Positions 1 to 7,551 of a stretch of 8,109 nucleotides of DNA are shown piece by piece. The stretch is from Chloroflexota bacterium (GTDB lineage: Bacteria > Chloroflexota > Anaerolineae > Anaerolineales > Villigracilaceae). The translations under genes were made by a program, and so were the position numbers. Where the stretch lies: positions 1 to 8,109 of the forward strand of contig JAJYOH010000257.1 in NCBI GenBank assembly GCA_021796315.1, written 5' to 3'. How positions within the stretch are numbered: the stretch's first letter is position 1; every line of letters starts with the position of its first letter. The notes under the pieces were generated by a model. The model had not been told where the DNA came from. It made no database searches and saw nothing but the letters and a program-made list of their open reading frames with translations.

Positions 1-26
1 TCACATTTTATCGTCGTATCCCATAT
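1..26. repeat. 26-bp inverted copy of kinase-gene sequence at the window edge (copy 1)
   Basis: The first 26 bases (tcacattttatcg... to ...cccatat) are the exact reverse complement of 3622-3647. The match breaks at base 27 (g versus a on the coding strand) and on the other side runs off the window, so its full length is unknown. In the kinase gene the same bases encode a normal membrane-loop segment (ITFYRRIPY). Here they are read in another frame as the foreign tail of the aminopeptidase. A shared k-mer at a contig end or a chimeric join explains this best. Confidence 0.9.
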
Positions 27-801
27 CTTCAATTTCCTGTCCGTCAAAGATGGCGGGATATCTAAATCGCACCCAGCCGTTGACAGAGTTTTCGACAGGG
101 CTTGTGAAGATTTCGCCGTCGGGGAAATTCTGGTCGCCTGCACAGGGAATGAACTTGCGTCCTCTGATGGAAAACGTCAGGTCAAGGTTATCGCCTTTCA
201 AAGCGACTTTGTTCTTTCCCTTCAACCAATTGACAAGCTTCTGTTGTTTTCTGGCTTCAGCTTTCCAAAGCGCTACGGGGTCTTTAGCATTGAGCATACC
301 GGCTTCATAGACGAATTCCCGATAATCACTTAGGCTCATATTGGCTTCCTGCGCCATTGCGTCCGTAGGATAAACTGTGAGACACCAGTTCATTTGTTTC
401 TTTTCGATGCGATCCATCATCTTGGTAAAGAGCGGTGCATTGGCCTTGCGCAAACGTGCGATCCGTTTGGGATCAACGCCTGCCAGTTCGCGCGTATTGG
501 TATCTGCCTCAATGACCATACGCGCATCATAGGTTTCGGCCATCAGCTTACGGACAGGCGAAACAAAATCCAATTGCTTGTTGTTTGCATATTTCAGGAA
601 AATTTCCTGGGCGCCCGGATAAAACGCCCCGTCTATGGAAAACGTAACGTGCGCTCCGGCTTTGATGGCTTCTTCATAAAAAGCCAGGTTGAGTTCGTGA
701 GCCGCAGGCGGCGTTTGGACATAGACCTTCTGATCAGGTTTGATTCTGAGTGAGTAATGGACCATTACCTTGGCGAGTTTTGCGATGCGTGGGTCAGTCA
801 T
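1..801 (-). CDS. M29 family metallo-aminopeptidase (AmpS/PepS-like), C-terminus missing
   Basis: Cytosolic metal-dependent aminopeptidase that removes N-terminal residues from peptides. The N-terminus (MTDPRIAKLAKVMVHYSLRI) and the block PDGEIFTSPVENSVNG (about residues 227-242) are characteristic of peptidase family M29; E230 is the expected first metal ligand. The start is supported by AAAGGA (809-814) seven bases before the ATG. The frame gives 266 residues, whereas family members have roughly 370-410. It stops right after GQEIED, where relatives continue for over 100 residues carrying the remaining metal ligands (a second Glu, two His and an Asp). The last seven residues, MGYDDKM, do not look like M29 sequence. 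They are encoded by bases 1-26, which exactly match, inverted, part of the kinase gene. The trustworthy coding part is therefore about 27-801, and the native gene probably continues outside the window. The family assignment is firm; activity of this form is not expected. Confidence 0.9.
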   Translation of the reverse strand: MTDPRIAKLAKVMVHYSLRIKPDQKVYVQTPPAAHELNLAFYEEAIKAGAHVTFSIDGAFYPGAQEIFLKYANNKQLDFVSPVRKLMAETYDARMVIEADTNTRELAGVDPKRIARLRKANAPLFTKMMDRIEKKQMNWCLTVYPTDAMAQEANMSLSDYREFVYEAGMLNAKDPVALWKAEARKQQKLVNWLKGKNKVALKGDNLDLTFSIRGRKFIPCAGDQNFPDGEIFTSPVENSVNGWVRFRYPAIFDGQEIEDMGYDDKM

Positions 802-915
802 GAAAGCGTCCTTTGAGTGAAGTGGTTGGTGACGAGAATTATCCTTTTATATCAGCAGATCAAACCTTGAATCGGTTGAAGGACCGGCGGTTGATGAATT
901 TATAAATGGGCGATC

Positions 916-3858
916 TTACTGATTAGATTCCATTGGAGGCTGCATCCCATTGGCAATGTTGCGATTGCCGGGCCATGGGACATAGGCCGTTACGCGCGCA
1001 CCTTTTCCCGGCTCCGACTTTATTTCGAGCCTGCCGCCAAGTAAATCAAGCCGTTCTTGCATACTGATGATGCCAATGCCTTTGGTATCCGAACTGGGTG
1101 TAAATCCTTTCCCATTGTCCTCCACATACAAGACAATTGCCTCGTCTTTATAGTCCAGCACTACTTTGCTTTGTGTTGCCTGTGCGTGTTTGAGAACATT
1201 TGTAAGCGCTTCCTGGACAAAACGATACAAGCTGATGCTGATTTCCTCCGATGCGTCGGACAGTTCCCTGCCTCTGTAACTCACTGGAAGATTGGTCGCC
1301 TCGGAAAATTCCTGACAGAAATCTTCCAGCCCGCGATTGAGTCCAACAAAGTCCAGCACCGGGGGACGCAGAGTGTGCGCCAGATGCCGGATGCGCTCGG
1401 TCATTCGGTCCGCAAGCGTGATCATTTCCATCAACCGGTCCCGATACGAAAACAGTTCGCTTGGCAGGTCAGCCAGGAGGGCGCTCAAGCTGTATCGCAA
1501 TCCGATCAGTGCTTGACCGGCTTCATCATGAAGTTGGCGGGAGACGCGTTGTCTTTCTTTTTCCTGGGTCATCACAACTTCCTGTGTTAATTTTCGCAGT
1601 TGTGCATTACCCGCGGCCAGTTCAGCCGTGCGTGCGGCGACGCGTTGTTCCAGCAATTCTTTTGCTTCCTCCAGCGACTGCTCAAGCAGCTTCCCTTCGC
1701 TGATGTCGCGGGAGACGCCCATCACTGAAACCACCGCGCCTTGTTCATCCTTGATTGGTACCAACCATGTGCCCAACCACAAGTTGTGATCGGGGAAACC
1801 GGTTTTCGTCTCCGCATAAAATGGCTCTCCTGTTTCAAAGACTCGAGTGAGGCTGCGGGATTGCTGTCCGCTTACGTCAGCGCCAAAGAGTCGTGCGCGA
1901 GATTTCCCCACCAATTTATCCGGCTTGGAATTAAACTGACTGGCCGCGAACGTATTCACATATCGAATCGTGTCTTCACGGTCGAGGATGAAGATCATGT
2001 CGTGCGCGGCCTCGGCCAAAGTCCGATAACGAGCCTCGCTCTGTTGGAGTGCATCCTCCGCCATCTTTCTTTCTGTGTTGTCTATGACCACTCCCTGGAA
2101 CGTGCGCTTTAATCCGTATTCGACCTGCCTTGCATTGATCTCCAGCCAGCGTATTTGACCATCATTTCTCGCGAACTTGGTCTCATAATGGATTGCGTCA
2201 GTTTTTCCTTCATAAAGGCGATCAATGATTTCCCTGGCATGTCCCCGGTCTTCAGGCAAAATGTGTTGGAGAATGAGTCCCTGCGGGAAAGCAAGGATTT
2301 CGCCAATGGTCAGGCCGACCATCCCCGAAAACGCCTGATTACATAACAAGACTTTGCCTTCCTGAAACAAGATCAATCCCAGCGTCGTTTGCTCGACCAG
2401 CGCCCGATAGGCCTCCTCTGCGAGTTTTCGTTCGGTGACATCCACCCACGAGCCGACCAATTCCATTGGACTCCCATCTGCGTCCTGCACGAATTTCCTT
2501 TCATCACGGATCCAACGATAATTGCCATCTTGGTGCAGGAAGCGATATTCGCAGGCCACTCTTCCTTTATTGACAACTTGTTCGATCTCACGCAGGACGT
2601 ACGGCGCGTCCTCCATATGGATGGGATTTGGCCAAAAGCTTGGGTCATCGTGGAATTGTTCGGGGGTATAGCCCAGTAAGCTCATGACGTTCCCGGTGAT
2701 TGTAGTGACGTCATATTCCCCGGCGGGCCGGGCGCTGTAAATTACTGCCGGACTGCGCTCCACCAATTCATCCAATCTTTCATTTGTGCTTCGGAGTTCC
2801 GTGGTCCTAAGAGCAACGCTTTCCTCCAATTGATCTTTTGCCAGCAACAGGGATAATTCTGCCTGCTTCCGCAATGTGATATCTTTGCCGACACTGATGA
2901 CCGCTAGCGGCTTCCCCGCCGAATCGAGAATGGATGACGCACTGAACGCCGCAAAAAATGGAGAGCCATCTCGTCGGAGCGCTGTACACTCGACGTCCCG
3001 GACCGAGCCGGTTTTCAGGACTTGTGCAAAAGCCTCGTCCACGAGCGGACGATCATTCGGAGCGATGAACGATAAGAAATCCTTGCCTGTCAGTTCATCC
3101 GCTGATTCGTAATCGAGCAGGTTCGAGCCGGATTGATTTGTCGAAATGATTCGTTTATCCAGACCAATCATCACCACCAAATCCGAGGACAGTTCCACCA
3201 GATTGCGATAACGCTCCTCACTCTCTTTCAGCTTATTAAAGGAATGTTCGAGTTCATCTGTCAATCGCATGGAATTTTCGAGGTTCGCTTCCAGACCGCG
3301 CAGCAACGTTGTGAGAGTGACGACCAGGACCACGCCCATGATGAGGAAGATCACCCCACCGATAATCCAGACCAGCGGATCCGTTTGTGGTAATCTCAAC
3401 AGCGGCTCGAATCTTCCGGTGTTGATGAAGTAACCCATTATCAGCACGGTAATGGCGCTTACCCCAAAAGCGATCACGCCGCCTTGCAAGCCAATAAGTA
3501 AGGCAGCCATCGCGACGAGACTCAGGAAAAACAATCCGGCGTCAACATTCAATCCGTTCAGGAAAAGATTAATCAAACCCAGCGCATAAAAGATGAACAG
3601 CCAGCCAGCAGTGCGAATCAAATATGGGATACGACGATAAAATGTGATAACAAGCAGCCAGATATACAATATGGTATAGAAAGCGGGAAACTCTGCCAGC
3701 GTTTTGGAGAATACCGGAATCAGTCCCAGTCCATAAAGTAACAGCCCGATGGCGCAGGTGCTGACCATCAGCCTGTTCAGGAGGCTTTTGCGTAGCAGTT
3801 GAGTCTGCACGTTTCCTTCGGGCACTCCGAATATTGACTTGAACGATAAAAGCTTCAT
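916..3858 (-). CDS. Membrane-bound four-PAS sensor histidine kinase (HisKA_3 / NarL-type)
   Basis: Sensor kinase that would autophosphorylate on His and pass phosphate to a NarL-type response regulator. Residue numbers use the start at 3858 (980 aa). About six membrane segments lie near 31-50, 60-74, 83-100, 107-124, 126-144 and 163-186. Four PAS domains follow at roughly 215-334, 362-478, 482-598 and 607-722, each closing with a PAC-like end such as DVTERK or DNTERK. A coiled linker leads to the dimerisation helix with QLHDE (phospho-acceptor H777), then the ATPase domain with N-box N887, DNGKGF starting at D914, and KGIGIISMQER. There is no receiver domain, and no regulator gene lies nearby. 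An in-frame ATG at 3906 would add 16 residues but lacks a ribosome site. The ATG at 3858 has AGGAAG six bases upstream and opens with MKLLSFKSIF, so I prefer it. It may be co-transcribed with yjbQ, 68 bp upstream. The signal sensed is unknown. Confidence 0.93.
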   Translation of the reverse strand: MKLLSFKSIFGVPEGNVQTQLLRKSLLNRLMVSTCAIGLLLYGLGLIPVFSKTLAEFPAFYTILYIWLLVITFYRRIPYLIRTAGWLFIFYALGLINLFLNGLNVDAGLFFLSLVAMAALLIGLQGGVIAFGVSAITVLIMGYFINTGRFEPLLRLPQTDPLVWIIGGVIFLIMGVVLVVTLTTLLRGLEANLENSMRLTDELEHSFNKLKESEERYRNLVELSSDLVVMIGLDKRIISTNQSGSNLLDYESADELTGKDFLSFIAPNDRPLVDEAFAQVLKTGSVRDVECTALRRDGSPFFAAFSASSILDSAGKPLAVISVGKDITLRKQAELSLLLAKDQLEESVALRTTELRSTNERLDELVERSPAVIYSARPAGEYDVTTITGNVMSLLGYTPEQFHDDPSFWPNPIHMEDAPYVLREIEQVVNKGRVACEYRFLHQDGNYRWIRDERKFVQDADGSPMELVGSWVDVTERKLAEEAYRALVEQTTLGLILFQEGKVLLCNQAFSGMVGLTIGEILAFPQGLILQHILPEDRGHAREIIDRLYEGKTDAIHYETKFARNDGQIRWLEINARQVEYGLKRTFQGVVIDNTERKMAEDALQQSEARYRTLAEAAHDMIFILDREDTIRYVNTFAASQFNSKPDKLVGKSRARLFGADVSGQQSRSLTRVFETGEPFYAETKTGFPDHNLWLGTWLVPIKDEQGAVVSVMGVSRDISEGKLLEQSLEEAKELLEQRVAARTAELAAGNAQLRKLTQEVVMTQEKERQRVSRQLHDEAGQALIGLRYSLSALLADLPSELFSYRDRLMEMITLADRMTERIRHLAHTLRPPVLDFVGLNRGLEDFCQEFSEATNLPVSYRGRELSDASEEISISLYRFVQEALTNVLKHAQATQSKVVLDYKDEAIVLYVEDNGKGFTPSSDTKGIGIISMQERLDLLGGRLEIKSEPGKGARVTAYVPWPGNRNIANGMQPPMESNQ
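3622..3647. repeat. Internal partner (copy 2) of the 26-bp inverted match at the left edge
   Basis: This stretch (atatgggatacgacg... to ...aatgtga) equals the reverse complement of bases 1-26. It sits inside an uninterrupted kinase reading frame, in the loop after the second membrane segment, and fits the protein there. This copy is therefore the native one. Confidence 0.9.
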
Positions 3859-3926
3859 AAGCCACTTCCTGTTGGTTCGGAATTTATCCCACAAGCCGGG
3901 AAGCATATCAAAGGATACAATGATTC

Positions 3927-4346
3927 TTATTCACCGATAATTTTAACCAGCACGCGTTTTCTTCTTCGCCCATCGAACTCGCCGTAAAAGATCTGTTCCC
4001 ACGGACCGAAATCCAGTTCGCCATTTGTCACAGCAACGACAACTTCACGTCCCATGACCTGGCGCTTGAGATGCGCATCGGCATTATCTTCGCCGGTATC
4101 GTTGTGACGATATTGACTGACCGGTTCATGCGGCGCCAATACCTCCAGCCATTTTTCGTAATCCTGATGCAAGCCATGTTCATTATCGTTGATGAAGACC
4201 GAAGCTGTGATGTGCATGGCATTCACCAGAACGAGTCCCTCGCGGACTTCGCTTTCACGCAGCGCCTCTTCAACCTGCGATGTAATGTTGACAAATCCGC
4301 GGCGGGATGGAATATTGAACCAGAGTTCCTTGCGATAGGTTTTCAT
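3927..4346 (-). CDS. yjbQ: YjbQ / UPF0047 family protein (secondary thiamine-phosphate synthase type)
   Basis: A 139-residue protein covering the whole YjbQ family (TIGR00149 type). E. coli YjbQ has been reported to have weak thiamine-phosphate synthase activity, but the true cellular role of the family is unsettled. Visible family marks are [15 protein letters not shown] with H45, [14 protein letters not shown] (81-94) holding the conserved His/Asp cluster, and a C-terminal block [19 protein letters not shown]. The frame is open upstream to 4493, but the extra 49 residues resemble no family member and would run into the divergent promoter region. The ATG at 4346 has AGGTG about six bases before it and gives the expected [17 protein letters not shown] start. 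It is divergent from the amidase-nadE operon and 68 bp upstream of the kinase start. No thiamine gene is nearby, so context does not settle function. Confidence 0.93.
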   Translation of the reverse strand: MKTYRKELWFNIPSRRGFVNITSQVEEALRESEVREGLVLVNAMHITASVFINDNEHGLHQDYEKWLEVLAPHEPVSQYRHNDTGEDNADAHLKRQVMGREVVVAVTNGELDFGPWEQIFYGEFDGRRRKRVLVKIIGE

Positions 4347-4381
4347 AGCCGTCACCTGATATGAGTTGTTTTCTCTTGAAG

Positions 4382-4411
4382 ATTTTACCTGACTCTCGTG
4401 CGTTGCGGCAA
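4382..4411 (-). promoter_or_regulatory. Candidate sigma70-type promoter for yjbQ
   Basis: Read on the minus strand: TTGCCG (4411-4406), an 18-base spacer, then TAAAAT (4387-4382). Transcription would start near 4375, leaving a short leader before the AGGTG site and ATG at 4346. The boxes are good but not perfect matches, and this is based on sequence only. Confidence 0.45.
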
Positions 4412-4425
4412 CCATATTGACCTCA

Positions 4426-4452
4426 GCCTGACAAATCTGGAACCTGTCAGGC
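4426..4452. repeat. Perfect 8-bp inverted repeat in the divergent intergenic region
   Basis: GCCTGACA (4426-4433) and TGTCAGGC (4445-4452) are separated by 11 bases. The element lies between the yjbQ promoter and the amidase start at 4483, just downstream of a TTGACC (4417-4422) that could be a -35 box for the plus-strand operon, although I find no convincing -10 box at the right distance. It could be a regulator-binding operator, an mRNA hairpin, or a copy of a dispersed intergenic palindrome. The sequence alone does not decide between these. Confidence 0.6.
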
Positions 4453-4482
4453 ATTTTGCTAAGCGTGGTAAGATTCACGCCG

Positions 4483-5331
4483 ATGCAGCTCAAACTGGCC
4501 CTTGCTCAAATCGCAACCAAACTGGGGGACGTTCAATCCAACCTCGAAAAGCATCTGGACTACATCAATCAAGCCAAAGCCCAGAAAGCTGACCTAATCG
4601 TTTTTCCCGAACTTTCTTTAACCGGATATGTTTTGCAGGACTTGGTCGCGACAGTCGCTCATCGTCCAACGGATGATGATCCTGTCTTCGGCCCGCTTCT
4701 CAAGGCGAGTCAAAACCTGGACATTGTGGCGGGATTCGTTGACGAGGATGCTCGTCATCGCTTTTACATTTCATCCGCCTACCTCTCCGGTGGAAAAGTT
4801 CTCCACGTTCATCATAAAGTCTATTTGCCGACGTATGCCTTATTTGATGAAGGGCGTTTCTTCTCGCACGGCGATTCGATCCGCGCCTTTGACACGCGCT
4901 TTGGCCGCGTTGGCATGTTGATTTGCGAAGATTTTTGGCACGCCTCGCCGCCATATCTGCTTTGGATGGACGGCGCGGATATATTGTTGCTTTCATCCGC
5001 TTCACCGGGACGCGGAGTGAACAGGCACGATAAACTTGAATCGGCATGGTGGGTTGAGAATGTCAACCAGTCATACGCGAATCTATTTACCAGCTACGTG
5101 GCGCATAGCAACCGCGTCGGTTATGAAGATGGGCTTGTTTTTTGGGGCGGCGCGACGGTCTTCGATCCGAAAGGGGAGCGGCTTGCTCACGGACCATATT
5201 TCGAAGAAGCTTTGACCGTGGCAACGCTTGACCTGAATCAAATCCGGCGTTTGCGCGCGCGTCTGCCTTTAGTCCGTGATGAACGCGCGGATTTGGTACA
5301 TAAAGAACTTGGCCGTATTTTGTCGAAATGA
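4483..5331 (+). CDS. Nitrilase-superfamily amidase, predicted glutaminase partner of NadE
   Basis: A 282-residue carbon-nitrogen hydrolase of the nitrilase fold, with the catalytic Glu-Lys-Cys triad in place: E43 in [11 protein letters not shown]112 in HHKVYLPTY and C148 in LICEDFWH. The wording around these residues resembles the glutamine-hydrolysing N-terminal domain of glutamine-dependent NAD synthetase, which releases ammonia from glutamine. The frame opens with a TTG at 4456, but the ATG at 4483 gives the usual nitrilase start [10 protein letters not shown] and is preferred; its ribosome site is weak (GGTAAG about ten bases upstream). The stop overlaps the nadE start as ATGA, so the two are translationally coupled and probably work together. 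Its length plus that of NadE (282 + 274) is close to a fused enzyme. A separate amidase acting on another substrate is possible but less likely in this position. Confidence 0.87.
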   Translation: MQLKLALAQIATKLGDVQSNLEKHLDYINQAKAQKADLIVFPELSLTGYVLQDLVATVAHRPTDDDPVFGPLLKASQNLDIVAGFVDEDARHRFYISSAYLSGGKVLHVHHKVYLPTYALFDEGRFFSHGDSIRAFDTRFGRVGMLICEDFWHASPPYLLWMDGADILLLSSASPGRGVNRHDKLESAWWVENVNQSYANLFTSYVAHSNRVGYEDGLVFWGGATVFDPKGERLAHGPYFEEALTVATLDLNQIRRLRARLPLVRDERADLVHKELGRILSK

Positions 5332-6152
5332 ACATTGACCTTACGATCAATACTGATCTGGCACGCAAGATTCTCACTGGCTTTCTCAAAAGCGAAATCA
5401 CACGCGTGGGCTTTACGCGCGCAGTTGTCAATCTTTCCGGCGGGTTGGATTCGGCTGTTTCGTGCGCGTTGGCGGTGGAAGCCATCGGCGCTAAAAATGT
5501 TTTGGCATTGCGGCTACCGTATAAATCATCATCTCCCGATTCGCTGGAACATGCTCAATTGATGGTTGACCAGTTCAAGGTCCAGAGCGAGACGATTGAA
5601 ATCACAGATATGGTCGAGCCGCTGTTCCGTCTCAATCCCGAAATGTCCAAAGCGCGGCGTGGAAACATCATGGCTCGAGCGCGCATGATCGTTTTGTATG
5701 ACCAGTCCGAAGTCTTTAAAGGCTTGCCGGTTGGAACGAGCAATAAAACCGAAATACTTTTAGGTTATACAACGATGTGGGGCGACATGGCTTCGGCGAT
5801 CAACCCGATTGGCGATTTGTATAAAACGCAAATCCGGCAGTTGGCGCGCGCGATGAATATTTCACAGCCGATCATTGATAAGGCACCATCAGCAGATTTG
5901 TGGGCCGGGCAAACAGACGAAGGCGAACTTGGATTTACATATGAAGAAGTGGATAAGCTTTTATATTTATTGGTGGATCGAAGATACACGCGCGAAGATT
6001 GCATCCAAGTTGGCTTTCAGGAATCTTTTGTGGATAAGGTCATCGAGCGAATCCGTCGCAGCCAATTCAAGCGGATGATGCCGCCGATTGCAAAGTTGAG
6101 TAATCGAACAATCGGTTATGATTTCCTGTACCTGCGCGATTGGGGAACGTAA
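5328..6152 (+). CDS. nadE: NAD synthetase, ATP-pyrophosphatase subunit
   Basis: Catalyses the last step of NAD synthesis, amidating nicotinic acid adenine dinucleotide with ammonia through an adenylated intermediate. The 274-residue protein shows the PP-loop SGGLDSA (37-43), the conserved LPVGTSNKTE (133-142), GD at 152-153, and KAPSADLWAGQTDE (185-198), which closes over the substrate. Length matches the stand-alone synthetase domain; there is no N-terminal glutaminase domain. That function is probably supplied by the upstream amidase, whose stop codon shares bases with this ATG (ATGA, 5328-5331). There is no separate Shine-Dalgarno site, consistent with translational coupling. No terminator is visible in the 71 bp before the next gene. 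The assignment is firm; dependence on the partner for glutamine use is inferred from context. Confidence 0.95.
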   Translation: MNIDLTINTDLARKILTGFLKSEITRVGFTRAVVNLSGGLDSAVSCALAVEAIGAKNVLALRLPYKSSSPDSLEHAQLMVDQFKVQSETIEITDMVEPLFRLNPEMSKARRGNIMARARMIVLYDQSEVFKGLPVGTSNKTEILLGYTTMWGDMASAINPIGDLYKTQIRQLARAMNISQPIIDKAPSADLWAGQTDEGELGFTYEEVDKLLYLLVDRRYTREDCIQVGFQESFVDKVIERIRRSQFKRMMPPIAKLSNRTIGYDFLYLRDWGT

Positions 6153-6182
6153 GAACGCGCGAAAAGTTTGACCTGATCACTC

Positions 6183-6191
6183 TGGCATAAT
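6183..6191 (+). promoter_or_regulatory. Candidate extended -10 promoter for the MFS gene
   Basis: TGGCATAAT fits an extended -10 element (TG-n-CATAAT). A TTGACC at 6168-6173 lies only 12 bases upstream of the hexamer, too close to act as a normal -35 box. Transcription would begin near 6198, giving a leader of about 25 nt before the ATG at 6224. Support is modest; read-through from nadE is an alternative. Confidence 0.35.
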
Positions 6192-6223
6192 TTGTCTCAC
6201 AACCAAAGGATAAAAATAGAATA

Positions 6224-7468
6224 ATGCTTCACATTCCTCCTGCTTTGCGACATCGTCGTTTCTTTTACCTCTGGCTCGGCCAATTGATTTCGATTGCCGG
6301 TACGCAGATGCAAGTTTGGGCCATCTTCTGGCATATTCGCACGTTGACGGATCAGCCGATTGCCATCAGCGGCGTTGGGTTGGCGCGCATTCTGCCTGTC
6401 ATTTTCTTTTCGCTCATCAGCGGCGCGGTGGCAGATTCTTATAATCGCCGCACGATCATTTTTATCACGCAAGCCGTCATGGGGATTCTGGCATTGATTC
6501 TGGGATGGCTGACGCAGTTTGGTCACATCACAATTTGGTATATCTATTTGCTGACTGCGTTGCAAGCAGTCGTTGTTGCGTTTGATGGACCGGCTCGCGC
6601 TGCCCTGATTCCGAATCTGGTTCCAACAGAGGATTTGGCAAACGCTTTCAGCTTGAACTCCATCGCATTCCAGGCGGGTTCCGTTATCGGCCCGGCCTTG
6701 AGCGGACTCCTCATCGCGGCAACCAGCCAGGAGGCCGTTTACTACATCAATGGAATTTCTTATGTGGCTGTAATCATCGCGCTGATTATGATTGGGAGAG
6801 TCCAACAAAAAATTGATAAAACATCAAAGGGCGTTTCCTGGCAATCCATCCGCGAGGGGATTCATTTCATTGTCAACAAACCGATCATTTTCTCGACCAT
6901 GATTTTGGATTTCATTGCCACGTTCTTTGCGTCGGCCAATACGCTGATGCCTTTTGTGGCGCGCGATGTTTTGCATGTGGGTGTTGTGGCCTATGGTTGG
7001 TTGTCCGCGGCGCAATCGGTTGGAGCGGTGCTGGCCGCGGTGATTATTTCCCAGGTGCATGAACTTCGGAAGCAGGGACCGCTCTTTCTGATGTCGGTGG
7101 TCGTGTTCGGTGCGGCGACAGTCTTTTTTGGCGCGGCCACTTCCTTCATCCTGGCATGGATCGCTTTGTCCGTTACCGGCGCGGCAGATTCAGTCAGCAC
7201 GATCATCCGCAATACAATCCGTCAATTGCAGACGCCGGATGAAATGCGCGGACGTATGACGAGCGTTAATCAGATTTTCTTTCAGGGCGGCCCGCAGCTT
7301 GGCGAACTGGAAGCGGGCGCGGCTGCACAATTATTTGGCGCGCCCTTTGCGATTATCAGCGGCGGGATCGGTGCGATTCTGGGCGTGATCTTCATAATTT
7401 TCAAATGGCCGAAGATTTGGGCCTACAACGGTGACGAACCAGTGATGGCCGGCGCGACTGCTGATTAG
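6224..7468 (+). CDS. MFS transporter, DHA3 / EntS-like (MFS_3 type)
   Basis: Integral membrane protein of 414 residues with about twelve hydrophobic segments, expected to export small molecules by proton antiport. The region GAVADSYNRRTIIF (67-80) after the second helix is the MFS motif A (G-x-x-x-D-x-x-x-R-R). The stretch DGPARAALIPNLVPTEDLANA and the C-terminal half's PDEMRGRMTSVNQIFFQGGPQLGELEAG are typical of the family that includes enterobactin exporter EntS and macrolide exporters. The substrate cannot be named; no siderophore or antibiotic gene is nearby. AAAGGA (6205-6210) lies 13 bases before the ATG, a long spacing, so initiation may be weak. It follows nadE by 71 bp on the same strand, with no terminator between. 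I see no hairpin terminator directly after its stop, so its transcript may run to the terminator at 7612-7643. Confidence 0.9.
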   Translation: MLHIPPALRHRRFFYLWLGQLISIAGTQMQVWAIFWHIRTLTDQPIAISGVGLARILPVIFFSLISGAVADSYNRRTIIFITQAVMGILALILGWLTQFGHITIWYIYLLTALQAVVVAFDGPARAALIPNLVPTEDLANAFSLNSIAFQAGSVIGPALSGLLIAATSQEAVYYINGISYVAVIIALIMIGRVQQKIDKTSKGVSWQSIREGIHFIVNKPIIFSTMILDFIATFFASANTLMPFVARDVLHVGVVAYGWLSAAQSVGAVLAAVIISQVHELRKQGPLFLMSVVVFGAATVFFGAATSFILAWIALSVTGAADSVSTIIRNTIRQLQTPDEMRGRMTSVNQIFFQGGPQLGELEAGAAAQLFGAPFAIISGGIGAILGVIFIIFKWPKIWAYNGDEPVMAGATAD

Positions 7469-7516
7469 CGTTACCCTACAATTACCAAACGATTTGAGAA
7501 TATACGAAAAATGTAG

Positions 7517-7545
7517 TTGACTCGCATCCTGAATCTGGCTATACT
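7517..7545 (+). promoter_or_regulatory. Strong sigma70-type promoter
   Basis: TTGACT (7517-7522) and TATACT (7540-7545) are separated by exactly 17 bases, each box one mismatch from consensus. This is the best promoter in the window. Transcription would start near 7552, just before AAAGGA. It lies 48 bp after the MFS stop and drives the leader in front of the SWIM gene. Confidence 0.75.
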
Positions 7546-7551
7546 CAACCC

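Noticed and set aside
1..801. A naturally short, functional M29 peptidase
   Set aside because: Required metal ligands are missing, and the final residues come from a 26-bp stretch copied from the kinase gene at the window edge, so truncation by assembly is more likely.
802..915. Terminator or promoter between kinase and aminopeptidase
   Set aside because: TATAAA- and GATAAT-like boxes occur, but no -35 box lies at the right distance, and the only hairpin has a 4-bp stem (CGGT/ACCG). Not strong enough to annotate.
1057..1590. Plus-strand open frame of 177 residues inside the kinase gene
   Set aside because: It lies opposite the conserved HisKA_3 and ATPase region; the protein has no family features.
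3859..3906. ATG at 3906 as the kinase start
   Set aside because: There is no Shine-Dalgarno sequence ahead of it, whereas the ATG at 3858 has AGGAAG at ideal spacing.
4456..4482. TTG start for the amidase
   Set aside because: It adds nine residues ahead of the standard nitrilase start [10 protein letters not shown] and partly overlaps the inverted-repeat region; no ribosome site supports it.
4347..4493. Longer N-terminus for the YjbQ protein
   Set aside because: The extra 49 residues are not family-like and overlap the promoter and the divergent gene; the ATG at 4346 has a good AGGTG site.
6197..6808. Minus-strand open frame of 203 residues inside the MFS gene
   Set aside because: It is a hydrophilic antisense shadow of a well-formed membrane transporter frame, with no recognisable domain.
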